A stretch of DNA of 64,000 nt from Streptomyces sp. ICC1 (lineage in GTDB: Bacteria > Actinomycetota > Actinomycetes > Streptomycetales > Streptomycetaceae): positions 6,036,569-6,100,568 of the forward strand of contig NZ_CP030287.1 in the NCBI RefSeq assembly GCF_003287935.1, written 5' to 3'. A program made the translations under genes and the position numbers. Each line of letters begins with the position of its first letter. Within the stretch, counting starts at the first letter, position 1. The notes beneath the pieces were generated by a model. That model ran no database searches. It was not told the origin of the DNA and worked only from the letters and a program-made list of their open reading frames with translations. This document shows positions 1-7,456 of the stretch, in pieces.

Positions 1-692
1 CAGCGGAGCGGGGCTTGGGTGAGGTTCTCGTCGATGCCGTAGATCTTCACTCGCTCGGCCGCGACGAGCTGCTCCACGAGGGCGAGGGCCTCAACGAAGT
101 CGCCGCGCCGCTCCAGCGCCCTGGCCAGCGGGCTCCGGGTGATCCGGGCCGCCTCCTCCCAGGCCGCACCGAGCGTCTCCTCCTCGGCGAGCAGGGTTCT
201 CAACCGCCCGATCTCCTCGTCCGTGTCCCCGGCCTCGCCCAGGAGTTCGGCGAGATGGCGCCGATGCCGGTGCGTCTCCTGGTCGTCGGCGCCCAGGAAC
301 CGGGTCGTGTCCTCGAGCAGGGCCTGTAAGTCCGCGATCGCTCCGGGCAGGTCCCCGGTCGCACGGCGGTACCGGACGAGGTTGCCGCGTGCCCGCAAGG
401 TGTCCGGGTGCCCGGGACCGGATTCCGCGGTGCGGTCCGCCACCTCCGCTTCGGTGAGGCTCAACGCGACGGCTGGGAAGCCCTCCCGGGAGAGCCAGAA
501 CGCCAGTGTCTCCCGGGCCCGAAGCGTGTCCGGATGCCTGGAGCCCAGCTTCCGGGCCAGGTAGTCGATCTGCTGCTGAGCCCGCGCCCCGGACAGGGAG
601 TCCGGCCGATCCAGATGCCGGAAGCGCCGATTGGCCAGCCAGGTACGCGGGGTGTGCCGGCCGTGTGCCCGCTGCCGCTCCTCTGTGCCCAT
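1..692 (-). CDS. tetratricopeptide-repeat protein, 3' end beyond the window
   Basis: The frame stays open from an ATG at 692-690 down to base 1, so about 230 residues are present and the C-terminus is missing. A GGAGG lies just upstream of the ATG and fixes the start. The first 45 residues are basic and rich in Arg and Trp. After them two repeat units carry the motif HPDTLRAR at residues 53-60 and 95-102, a 42-residue spacing typical of TPR_12 repeats, followed by further Leu/Ala/Glu-rich helical pairs. TPR proteins of this type are scaffolds for protein-protein contacts; the partner is unknown. No signal peptide or membrane segment is visible, so it is probably cytoplasmic. Confidence 0.8.
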   Translation of the reverse strand, partial: MGTEERQRAHGRHTPRTWLANRRFRHLDRPDSLSGARAQQQIDYLARKLGSRHPDTLRARETLAFWLSREGFPAVALSLTEAEVADRTAESGPGHPDTLRARGNLVRYRRATGDLPGAIADLQALLEDTTRFLGADDQETHRHRRHLAELLGEAGDTDEEIGRLRTLLAEEETLGAAWEEAARITRSPLARALERRGDFVEALALVEQLVAAERVKIYGIDENLTQAPLR

Positions 693-860
693 GCCCGGTC
701 CTCCCCGCCGTCCGACGCCACCCCTCACAAGCATCCCCCAGTCCGGCGGGCGGGGGGAAGGCCGCGATCATCAGCGCGGGGTCCCGCAGCGGGCCGCCCA
801 GTGCGAGACCGCCTCGAGCAGCGCGGCCAGCTGCACGTCACCGTCCTGTGACCGCTGCCG

Positions 861-1034
861 TTACGGCTGCTGGAGCCGGGGCCCGTCTTCATGGACACCG
901 CTGAACGCACCGCCCGTACGGGCGGCGCCCGAGTAGTCGTGGAGGAATGCGGGGATGTGCAGCTCGATGCCGAAGTGCCGGTGGACGGTGTTGTAGTAGG
1001 TGAAGAACCGCTCGCGGGTGTCGCGGGCAGCGGC
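861..1034 (-). pseudogene. remnant of an IS3-family transposase (orfB C-terminal end)
   Basis: Between an upstream in-frame stop (1037-1035) and a stop at 863-861 the minus strand reads through a stretch containing FTYYNTVHRHFGIELHIP. This matches the YNxxHRHSGIgLhTP ending of the integrase-core (rve) domain in IS3-family transposases. No start codon and no upstream catalytic domain remain, and the last 25 residues do not resemble the family. It is a dead fragment showing past insertion activity. It is too short to name the element. Confidence 0.6.
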
Positions 1035-1150
1035 CTACCATTCACCGGGCGAGGAGGCGTGGTCGCCACTGACACGGGGGTGGTGTTCGGGGCGGTCGTC
1101 ACTGTCATGGGGCGGTGGACGTGCAGGTCACGTACTGACAGGAACGCGGG

Positions 1151-1700
1151 AGATCGCAGGCGGCGCTGGTGCGTGAGGCGGAGCTGCGGGTGGGGCGGGC
1201 GCGGATTCCTGAGCGGGGCCGGATCGCCCGGGAGGTGCACGACACGGTCGCGCGCCCGGGTGGGGCAGGTCTCGATCACCGCCGACGCCCTGATGGCCGG
1301 CCGGCCTGACATTGCCGGGGACGTGGAGCTGATCCACCGAACCAGCCGGCACGCGCTGCTGGAGCTGCGGCAGATCCTCGGCGTCCTCACCGGGCCTCGC
1401 ACCGACAGCGGTACAGACCCCTGCGAAGTGCCGGTCGGCACCGACGGCTTCCCCGACCTGATCGAGGCCACCCGCAGGGCGTGCGGCAGCCCCATCTCCT
1501 ACACCGCCACCGGCGGTACCCGCGGGCTGGCGGAGCCGGTACGCCAGGCCGCGGGCACCGCACTGTCCAGGAAGCTCTGACCGATGCGGCGAAAAACGCC
1601 CGGCGCACCCGTCACCGTCCACGTGACCGCCAGGGCCGTAGATGACGGCGACTTCTACCCCGTGCTGTCGGTGTTCGTGGGAGGTGTCCGGATGGAGCTC
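1151..1700 (+). pseudogene. decayed sensor histidine kinase with three frameshifts
   Basis: Pieces of a NarL-type sensor kinase can be followed only by changing frame. At 1151-1250 one frame gives RIAREVHDTVA, the HisKA_3 phosphorylation motif with His at 1238-1240. At 1260-1552 the next frame continues with the helix ending LLELRQILGVL and the linker. At 1553-1600 the first frame returns with VQEALTDAAKNA, the ATPase N box. From about 1600 the second frame gives APVTVHV. The later ATP-binding motifs are gone. Three frame changes in 450 bases mark a dead gene. No response regulator gene adjoins it. Sequencing error could explain one shift but hardly three. Confidence 0.65.
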
Positions 1701-1863
1701 CAGGCGCTTCTGTGGTGGCCGCAGCCCGTGCGTGGGAATCTCGTGGGTGGAGCATGGGGTGTTGACGCACGACTGAGGGCACGGGCCCAAGTCGCCGTGC
1801 CCCGGGGCGAGATGGCCATGGGGTGGACGGGGAGAGTTCAGGTCTTGATCAACTTGCGTTTTG

Positions 1864-1889
1864 ATGACATGTGAAATATCACATGTCAT
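1864..1889. promoter_or_regulatory. perfect 11-bp inverted repeat, operator-like
   Basis: ATGACATGTGA and its exact reverse complement are separated by AATA, about 52 bases before the secreted-protein start at 1941. There is no T tract, so it is unlikely to be a terminator. The core TGTGA-N4-TCACA recalls CRP-family half-sites, but the spacer is 4 rather than 6. The AT-rich patch stands out in GC-rich DNA. It is probably a transcription-factor site for the gene at 1941. Confidence 0.5.
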
Positions 1890-1940
1890 GCACATCGTCC
1901 GGGAACCCCTGGACGGCGCTTCACCTCAAGGAGGACCACC

Positions 1941-2399
1941 ATGAACCGCTTAGCTCTGCTCGCCGCCGGCACCGCAGGTCTGGCCGTTTTCGCGATCACC
2001 CCCGCCAGCGCCACCGCGCAGTCGGCCTCCACCGTCGCGACCGTCATCTCCTGCGGCCACTCGGGTCTCCAGGCAGGCCTGTCCACGCGGGTGTGTGCCG
2101 CGGTCACCGGCAACTCCGTCGAGTTCTACGGCACGGTCGGCCTCGCCGGCCCGCCCTCCCCGGGCAGCCCGGCGCCCGCCCCGAAGGAACTGATCACGAC
2201 CCTGTCCGCGGAGGTCGTCGGCAGCACCGCCACGCCCAGCACCCAGACCAAGTCGGTCATCTTCACCTTGTCGAACCTCGAGGTGCACGGTCTGGTCACC
2301 ACCGTCCCGTGCGGCTCGACCATCCACGGCACCTTCGGCGCGGCCTCGTTCCCCCGCCCGGCCAACCCGGTGGCCCACGAAGTCACCATCACCTGCTGA
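1941..2399 (+). CDS. small secreted protein of unknown function
   Basis: 152 residues beginning at an ATG preceded by AAGGAGG at a good distance. Residues 1-26 form a Sec signal peptide: a basic start MNR, a hydrophobic core, then a PASA-type cleavage region. The mature part is Ser/Thr/Val rich with four cysteines (near residues 38, 47, 124 and 152, the last being the C-terminal residue) that could pair as two disulfides. A Pro-rich loop PPSPGSPAPAP lies in the middle. I do not recognise the family. It stands alone between relic DNA on both sides and is preceded by a strong palindrome that may control it. Confidence 0.8.
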   Translation: MNRLALLAAGTAGLAVFAITPASATAQSASTVATVISCGHSGLQAGLSTRVCAAVTGNSVEFYGTVGLAGPPSPGSPAPAPKELITTLSAEVVGSTATPSTQTKSVIFTLSNLEVHGLVTTVPCGSTIHGTFGAASFPRPANPVAHEVTITC

Positions 2400-2926
2400 G
2401 CACGTGACGCGTCGTGCCACGCACGACCCCTTCAGGCGCCGGGCCGGGTTGCCGTCCAGCCGTGTTCGAGGAGTTCGAAGGCGTGGGTGACGGCTTCCCG
2501 GGTCCTGCCGGTGGCGTTGCCCTGCGCGCCGCGGGGGGCCGAGAAGCACGCGTCCTGGCGCAGGAGCCTGCCCGGCTTCCCGGCCCTGGCGGGCGGCACG
2601 CGGAGTCCGGTGTTCGACCGGCGCGCGGTGGTCGCCTGGCGCCTGGAGCACGGCAAGCTCCACATCCCCACGACCCCGCCCGCCGCCAACGTGCGCGCCC
2701 GGGGCGTGGGTGGGCGCACCCCGGCGGGGTCGATGACCCGCTGCTCTGCCTGGCGGACGATGCCGAGACGCTGGGCGAACTGGGGTAGGGCGTCTGCGGG
2801 ATGACCGTGCGGCGCGTGGCCGTGCCGGGGTGCGCACCTCTCGCGGTGATGGGCGATGTGCAGGTCTGCTGTCACCAAGCCGACGGCGGAAGCGAGCGAG
2901 GTGCCAGGCAGGGGTAGCGTTCCCGT
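2400..2926. other. degenerate intergenic stretch with a helix-turn-helix remnant
   Basis: No intact gene is convincing here. On the plus strand near 2568-2668 one frame reads LPGFPALAGGTRSPVFDRRAV, resembling the end of small AlpA/MerR-like DNA-binding proteins, where a GFPxP segment is followed by a W/F-DRADVxxW motif. The helix-turn-helix that should precede it is not recognisable. On the minus strand a frame ending near 2443 contains REAVTHAFELLEHGWTA, which also looks protein-like but has no supported start. The region is best read as decayed coding DNA. Confidence 0.35.
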
Positions 2927-3307
2927 ATGACGTCAGCGCCGCCCCGGTTCCCGCCGCATCCGATCCGGGGCGTACGGATACTGCATCAGAAGCAGAACTG
3001 CGCGCCGCATTTCGCCGAGATTGAGGTCGATTTCGAGCCCGCAGCTGAGGGCTTCGCCTTCGAGGTGGCTCAAGACCTGACGGTGGACTACGAACCCGCC
3101 GAGGCTGTGTCGCGCTTCTTCGCGGCTGCCGCTGTGGGGATCGAGGAGCAGCTGAGCTTGCCCGAGCACGGAGTCGTGATTGCCACTCGGGTGGTGCTGC
3201 GGCGCGCCCGCGCCGCGACGTTCGGCTCTCACGAACTGGCGTTCAAGATCGCTGGCTATCTTGCCGCCCGCAAGGCGTTGGAACGTACGGGGTGCCCCCG
3301 CCTCTGA
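2927..3307 (+). CDS. stand-alone EF-G domain-IV-like protein
   Basis: 126 residues from an ATG preceded by AGGCAGGGG. The centre and end follow the pattern of elongation factor G domain IV: a strand FAFEVAQDLTVDY, a helix EAVSRFFAAAAVGIEEQL, then GVVIATRVVLRRARAATF and the helix SHELAFKIAGYLAARKAL, which matches the SsxlAFkxAaxxAfxxA block of EF-G and tetracycline-resistance ribosomal protection proteins. GTPase domains are absent. The match is from recalled patterns, not a search. A role at the ribosome is possible but unproved. It lies in a relic-rich region between a degenerate stretch and a Tn7-like end. Confidence 0.6.
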   Translation: MTSAPPRFPPHPIRGVRILHQKQNCAPHFAEIEVDFEPAAEGFAFEVAQDLTVDYEPAEAVSRFFAAAAVGIEEQLSLPEHGVVIATRVVLRRARAATFGSHELAFKIAGYLAARKALERTGCPRL

Positions 3308-3441
3308 GTGCTGCCCTCACGACGGGGTAGCGGAATCCGCACACTCAGCCGAACTTCGAGTGACACCAAGCGTGCTGTCCCGGGCGAAGTGACAAGCAGT
3401 ATGCCGAGTTGGTGAAACCTGCCGTGCTTCGAGCAGGTGAA

Positions 3442-3465
3442 ACCCAGGTCGCTACCGACCTGGGT
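3442..3465. terminator. perfect 10-bp hairpin
   Basis: ACCCAGGTCG pairs exactly with CGACCTGGGT across a CTAC loop, 135 bases after the EF-G-like gene. There is no long T run, which is common for Streptomyces terminators. It could also be a structural feature of the mobile element. Confidence 0.4.
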
Positions 3466-3591
3466 GACAGCTTTCATGCTTCGGCACATGTGTGACTGAG
3501 TATCTCAGTTGGCGAAGGGGCGCTTGAGTTGGCGGGCAGAGCGGTCGTCCTTCCCCCTGCCGAGGTGAAGGCGTTGTCCTGTCGCACTGAG

Positions 3592-3640
3592 GCTGTCGGA
3601 TTCTCAGTGCTTCTCGTTTGAGCTGTCGGATTCTCACTGC
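3592..3640. repeat. two 19-base direct repeats, possible TnsB sites of a Tn7-like end
   Basis: GCTGTCGGATTCTCAGTGC at 3592-3610 recurs at 3622-3640 with one change (18 of 19), exactly 30 bases apart. It lies about 120 bases before a tnsA-like gene. Tn7-like elements carry spaced copies of the TnsB binding site at their ends, so this is probably the left end. The exact terminus cannot be fixed from one side. Confidence 0.45.
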
Positions 3641-3758
3641 ACCAAGTGGTGAGCGGCGGCGTTTGCCCCGTACGTGGGGTTTGATCTCATTTCTCTGGTC
3701 CGGTTCTCGCTGTACCTGTCACGGTCGTTTCGGCAGGTACGCGGAGCCGGGGGTGGCG

Positions 3759-4259
3759 ATGGATCTGGGTCTGGTCGATGTCGAGTGGGCTGAGGGTGAG
3801 GGCAGTGGGCTGCGGAAGTCCATGCTGGAGGCGGCATCGCGGGTTCCGTTCGAGTCGGTGCTCCCGGTGCGGCGGTTCACGTCGTACCGCGGGCAGCGGC
3901 ACTTCACGGGCTGGTACTGGGCGGCGACGACGGAGTCGCTGGTGGGGTTCGAGTCGTGGCTGGAGCGGGACCGGGCCATGCTCCTCGATCACGACCGGAG
4001 GGTGGTGGGGCTGGCCTCGCAGCCGTTCCGGGTGACATGGCCGGGGGCGACGCGCCGGATCTCGCATACGCCGGACTACTTCGCACGGCTGGAGGACGGC
4101 TCGGGCCTGGTCGTCGATGTCCGGCCGGCGGACCGGGTCGGCCCGGAGGACGCGGTGAAGTTCTCGGCGACCGAGGCGATGTGCCGGGAGATGGGCTGCT
4201 GGTCCTACGCGCTGGTGCACGAGCCTGATGAGGTGACCCCTGGGGTGTGGACACTCTGA
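3759..4259 (+). pseudogene. TnsA-like transposase endonuclease subunit, interrupted by an IS3 element
   Basis: TnsA-type proteins are the restriction-like nuclease half of heteromeric Tn7-like transposases; they cut the 5' ends while TnsB joins the 3' ends. The reading frame begins at ATG 3759. It shows SYRGQRHFTGWYW and GFESWLERDRAMLLDHD (conserved Glu), then the HTPDYFARL Asp block and VVDVRP, matching the Streptomyces 'TnsA-like heteromeric transposase endonuclease' family. Native sequence ends near residue 158 (about 4233), where the IS begins; the last 8 codons are IS sequence. Family members run to about 230 residues with a C-terminal part that would contact TnsB/TnsC. No tnsB, tnsC or tniQ is present, and the region ends at the adapter. 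Confidence 0.7.
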
Positions 4260-4554
4260 CAATGGATCTTGTGGGTCCGAGGAAGGGTGTCCTGGTGGGA
4301 CGTAGGTCTCCGTATCCGGAGGAGTTCAGGAACGACGCGGTCGCGTTGTGGCGTGCGGCCGTTGGCCGGCGTACGTACTCGGCGGTCGCGGCGGATGTCG
4401 GGGTGACCGGCGAGACGCTGCGGAGCTGGGTGCGGCAGGCCGACGAGCAGGCCGGCCGCGGGCCCGCCCTTGGCGGCGAGGCGGCCGAAGGCCGGGATGA
4501 GGAGCTGGTTCGGCTGCGGGCGGAGCTCGGCCGGCTGCGCAAGGCCGAGAAGGA
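4234..4554 (+). mobile_element. left part of an IS3-family insertion sequence
   Basis: The match to tnsA stops at 4233. The sequence then begins TGACCCCTGGGGTGTGGACA, a TGA-starting end typical of IS3-family inverted repeats, followed 60 bases later by orfA. The element is cut at 4554 by sequencing adapter, so orfB, the right end and any target duplication are not visible. The insertion point inside tnsA is direct evidence that the IS arrived after the Tn7-like element. Confidence 0.7.
4295..4554 (+). CDS. IS3-family transposase orfA (HTH subunit), 3' truncated
   Basis: The N-terminal DNA-binding subunit of an IS3 transposase, normally about 100 residues and fused to orfB by programmed frameshifting. 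GTG at 4295 with GGAAGGG upstream is the likely start, giving VGRRSPYPEEFRNDAV, the classic IS3 OrfA opening. The helix-turn-helix segment YSAVAADVGVTGETLRSWV follows, then a leucine-zipper-like EELVRLRAELGRLRKAEK. The real sequence stops at 4554; the downstream codons DRGQR come from adapter. Normally the zipper continues into the frameshift window. Confidence 0.8.
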
Positions 4555-4587
4555 TCGTGGGCAGCGTTAGATGTGTATAAGGGACAT
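4555..4587 (+). other. Illumina Nextera read-1 transposase adapter left in the assembly
   Basis: The 33 bases match the Nextera read-1 adapter at 29 of 33 positions: first the TCGTCGGCAGCGTC part, then the 19-base mosaic end AGATGTGTATAAGAGACAG (17 of 19). This is not biological sequence. It ends an IS3 orfA on its left and an ECF ATPase gene on its right, both broken exactly here. The flanks were joined artificially, so gene order across this point should not be trusted. Confidence 0.95.
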
Positions 4588-5319
4588 GCCCAGGGCGACG
4601 ACCGGGGGGTGGACCGGGGAGACGGCCATGATCTGGGACGGGGAGCCGAGGATCGCGGGCTTGCCCGGGGAGGGGAGGAGCAGGACCTGGTCGGCGTACT
4701 GAACCACCCGCTCCAGGCGGTGCTCCGCCATCAGGACCGTGGTGCCCAGGTCGTGGACCAGGCGTTGGAGGACCGCCAGGACCTCCTCCGCCGCCGCCGG
4801 GTCCAGTGCCGACGTCGGCTCGTCCAGGACCAGGACCCGGGGGTGCGGTGTCAGGACCGAGCCGATCGCGACCCGCTGCTGCTGGCCGCCCGAGAGGGTG
4901 GCGATGGGGCGGTCGCGGAGTTCGTTCAGGCCCAGCAGGTCCAGGGTCTCCTCGACCCGGCGGCGCATGACCGCCGCCGGCAGGCCCAGCGATTCCATGC
5001 CGTAGGCGAGCTCGTCCTCCACCACGTCCGTCACGAAGTGCGCCCGCGGGTCCTGGCCGACCGTGCCGACCACGTCCGCGAGCTCGCGCGGCCGGTGCGT
5101 ACGGGTGTCACGGCCCGCGACCGTGACCCGGCCCCGCAGCCGCCCGCCCGTGAAGTGCGGGACCAGGCCCGACACCGCCCCGAGGAGGGTGGACTTGCCG
5201 ACGCCCGACGGCCCGACCAGGAGGGTCAGCTCACCCTCCGGGAGGGTGAAGTCCGCGTCCACGAGGGAAGGCGCGGGCGCGCCCTCGTACGTCACCGACA
5301 CCTCGTCGAAACGGATCAC
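4588..5319 (-). CDS. ECF transporter ATPase (A component), 3' truncated
   Basis: The energy-coupling ATPase of a vitamin/metal ECF importer. Start GTG 5319-5317 overlaps the ecfT stop as GTGA, so translation is coupled. Walker A GPSGVGKST (residues 36-44), a Q loop at GQDP, signature LSGGQQQR (142-149), Walker B VLVLDEP (162-168) and the switch His in MAEHRLER are all present, giving one complete nucleotide-binding domain. Streptomyces homologues in this setting often carry two such domains (about 500 residues). Real sequence ends at 4588, after VVALG, where adapter begins, so any second domain and the S component are lost. The cobalamin riboswitch upstream suggests the substrate is cobalamin or a precursor. 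Confidence 0.9.
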
Positions 5320-6794
5320 TTTGATGCTTCCTTTGGTGGTGCTGCGGGTGGTGCCGGTGCCACGAAGGCGGGGAGCAGGCCGATCAGGACCGCCGCGGCC
5401 GGCCAGAGCGGGAGGCCGGGGGCGACGAGCGGGACGACACCCGGCCGCAGCCCCTCCGGGTCCAGGGACGCGGCCCGGATCAGCAGCGCCGCGACCGCCG
5501 CGCCCGACCCGGCGACGAGCCAGGCCCGCGCCCCCCACCGGTCGGGCCGGTACCGGGTCCGCAGGGAGCGGCGCCCGCCGAGGCGGAGGCCCGCGAGGGC
5601 CAGGGCGAGGCCGATGAGGAGGACCGGCAGGCCGTACGCGGCGCCCTCCGCGGCCAGCAGCCCGTACGTGCCCGCGCACATGCCGAGGAGGCCGCCGAGG
5701 GTGAGGACGTTGGTGGTGTGGCGGACGGCGGCCGGCACCCGCGCCGTGCGGCCGTAGCCGCGGGCGTCCATGGAGGCGGCGATGGCGACGGAGCGTTCCA
5801 GCGCGCCCTCCAGGACCGGCAGGCCGATCTGGAGGACGGCCCGGACCCCGCCGGTGGGGCGTCCGCGCAGGCGGCGGGCGGTGCGCAGGCGCACGACGTC
5901 CGCGACCATGTTCGGCGCGAACGTCATCGCGACGACCACGGCGACCCCGACCTCGTACAGGGCGGCGGGCAGCGACTTCAGCAGCCGCGCCGGGTTGGCG
6001 AGGGCATTGGCGGCGCCGACGCAGATCAGGAGCGTGGCCAGCTTCATGCCGTCGTAGAAGGCGAAGACCAGCTGCTCGGCGGTGACGCGGCCGCCGATCC
6101 GGATGCCCTGGGCCCAGGCGGGCAGCGGGACCTCGGGGAGGGTGAAGAGGGTGTGCGCGCCGGGGATGGGGGAGCCGAGCAGCATGGAGAACAGGAGGCG
6201 CAGGCCGATGACGAAGAGGCCGAGCTTGACGAAGGCGCCGTAGGAACGGGCCCAGGGGGCGTCGGTGCGGCGCGCGGCGACGACGTACCCGGCGACACTG
6301 ATGATCAGCCCGAGGAGCAGCGGGTTGGTGGTGCGGGAGGCGGCGGTGGCGAGCCCGAGGGCCCAGATCCACCAGGCACCCGCGTGCAGGGCGTTGGCAC
6401 GCGTGGACTCGGGGGCCTGCCAGGGCCTGCCCCCCTTCTTGTACGTCGGCACGCGCGGGCCCCCGGTTGCCCGCTCGGTGGCCTCCGGCCCGGTCGGGGC
6501 CGGGACGTCGCGTGCGGCTCCGTGGTGGGTGCGGGTGGTGCGTGCCGCGCCGTGTTCGGTGCGCCCGGCCTGCGGCCGGGCCGGGTTCCCACCCGCACCA
6601 CCCGTGCGGGTGGCCCTGGTGGGCGGCCGGGAGTCGTCGGCGTCCGCCCCGCCGTTTCCGGCCCCCGCGGGCCCGGAGCCGGGGATCCCCGCGTCAGGCA
6701 TCCCCGCGTCAGGCATCCCCGCGTCGGGGATCCCCGCGTCGGGCCGGGGAGAGCCGGCCGGCTCCGGCCGGTCTTCGGCGGGGTCCGGGGTCAT
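5316..6794 (-). CDS. ECF transporter transmembrane component EcfT (CbiQ family)
   Basis: 492 residues. EcfT couples the ATPases to the substrate-binding S protein. The C-terminal 380 residues hold about six hydrophobic helices and the coupling motif SMDARGYG (the conserved A-R-G) after the segment ERSVAIAA. The first 110 residues are a Pro/Gly/Ala/Arg-rich extension with four tandem PDAG(M/I) units encoded by 15-base repeats near 6690-6755; this is unusual for EcfT and probably a disordered cytoplasmic tail. ATG 6794-6792 overlaps the stop of the upstream gene as ATGA, which supports this start despite the odd tail. Stop overlaps the ATPase start. Confidence 0.88.
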   Translation of the reverse strand: MTPDPAEDRPEPAGSPRPDAGIPDAGMPDAGMPDAGIPGSGPAGAGNGGADADDSRPPTRATRTGGAGGNPARPQAGRTEHGAARTTRTHHGAARDVPAPTGPEATERATGGPRVPTYKKGGRPWQAPESTRANALHAGAWWIWALGLATAASRTTNPLLLGLIISVAGYVVAARRTDAPWARSYGAFVKLGLFVIGLRLLFSMLLGSPIPGAHTLFTLPEVPLPAWAQGIRIGGRVTAEQLVFAFYDGMKLATLLICVGAANALANPARLLKSLPAALYEVGVAVVVAMTFAPNMVADVVRLRTARRLRGRPTGGVRAVLQIGLPVLEGALERSVAIAASMDARGYGRTARVPAAVRHTTNVLTLGGLLGMCAGTYGLLAAEGAAYGLPVLLIGLALALAGLRLGGRRSLRTRYRPDRWGARAWLVAGSGAAVAALLIRAASLDPEGLRPGVVPLVAPGLPLWPAAAVLIGLLPAFVAPAPPAAPPKEASK

Positions 6795-7456
6795 CGGGTC
6801 CGGCGGCGGCGGGACTGCCAGACGGCGGCCGCGCCCAGGGCGGCCACCGCCGCGATGCCCGCGAGGAGGCCCGCCGACGGGCCGCCGCCGGAGTCGCCGG
6901 AGCCACCCGCGTCGCCGGATTTCGCCGGGGCGGGGGCGGTGTCCGCGACCGGCTCGCCGCAGCCCTGCTTCGGGTAGCCCGAGACCGCGCACAGCAGCGC
7001 CGCGCTGTTGTAGCGCAGCGGCTTCGCCACCTCCGCCAGTGCCTCGGCCGCCGTGGCGTCCGGGCCGACCTGCGCGCACGCCGTCCGCGGAGCGTCCTGC
7101 GGCGGGGTGTCGCCCGCCTGGGCCTCCGCGGCCGTGCCGAAGTCGATGACCAGGGCGATCCGCTTCTTGCCCGCCACCGGGGCGGTGCCCGCGCAGACGG
7201 CCGCGAAATCGGCGTCCGCGCGCGGCGGGGCGGCCTGGTCGGCCGCGTCCTTGCTCACCACGTAGTGGAAGCCCTGCACGGAGCCGTCCGCCGGGCGTGC
7301 CGACGAGGGGCCCTGGGTGGCGTACGCCCACGTTCCGCCCGCGCCGTCCCAGAACGACCAGTAGCGGTAGGTCGAGGCCAGGGCGGGGGACGCGGCCAGC
7401 AGGGTCAGGACGATGCCGACGACGAGCGAGGGCAGGGTCAGGCGGCTGCCGCGCAT
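6791..7456 (-). CDS. secreted, membrane-anchored SCO2322-family protein
   Basis: 221 residues. A signal peptide (residues 1-28, cut after ALA) leads to an extracellular domain of about 150 residues opening with STYRYWSFWDGAGGTWAYA. A Gly/Ser/Ala-rich linker (GDAGGSGDSGGG) follows, then a C-terminal membrane helix and the basic tail QSRRRRTR, so it is a type I surface protein. Cys residues at the AVCAG, TACAQV and LLCAV/QGCGE positions could form disulfides. The start ATG shares a base with the stop of the upstream toroid gene (TGATG), and the stop overlaps ecfT. The position between a toroid protein and an ECF transporter under a B12 riboswitch suggests a role in substrate capture. The molecular function is not established. 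Confidence 0.8.
   Translation of the reverse strand: MRGSRLTLPSLVVGIVLTLLAASPALASTYRYWSFWDGAGGTWAYATQGPSSARPADGSVQGFHYVVSKDAADQAAPPRADADFAAVCAGTAPVAGKKRIALVIDFGTAAEAQAGDTPPQDAPRTACAQVGPDATAAEALAEVAKPLRYNSAALLCAVSGYPKQGCGEPVADTAPAPAKSGDAGGSGDSGGGPSAGLLAGIAAVAALGAAAVWQSRRRRTR

Larger units (their letters stand above)
3308..3758. other. noncoding stretch leading into a Tn7-like element
   Basis: No gene is seen. It holds a perfect hairpin (3442-3465), short direct repeats such as GGTGAAACC, and the 19-base direct repeats at 3592-3640. The composition is lower in GC than the surrounding genes, as expected for mobile-element DNA. Confidence 0.5.

Noticed and set aside
725..1495. A 256-residue minus-strand open frame
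   Set aside because: It crosses both the IS3 remnant and the kinase relic in a third frame, with no recognisable domain.
2432..2878. A 148-residue minus-strand gene ending LLEHGWTATRPGA
   Set aside because: The C-terminal part looks protein-like but the upstream half is Arg/Pro-rich, lacks a ribosome site and overlaps another remnant on the plus strand.
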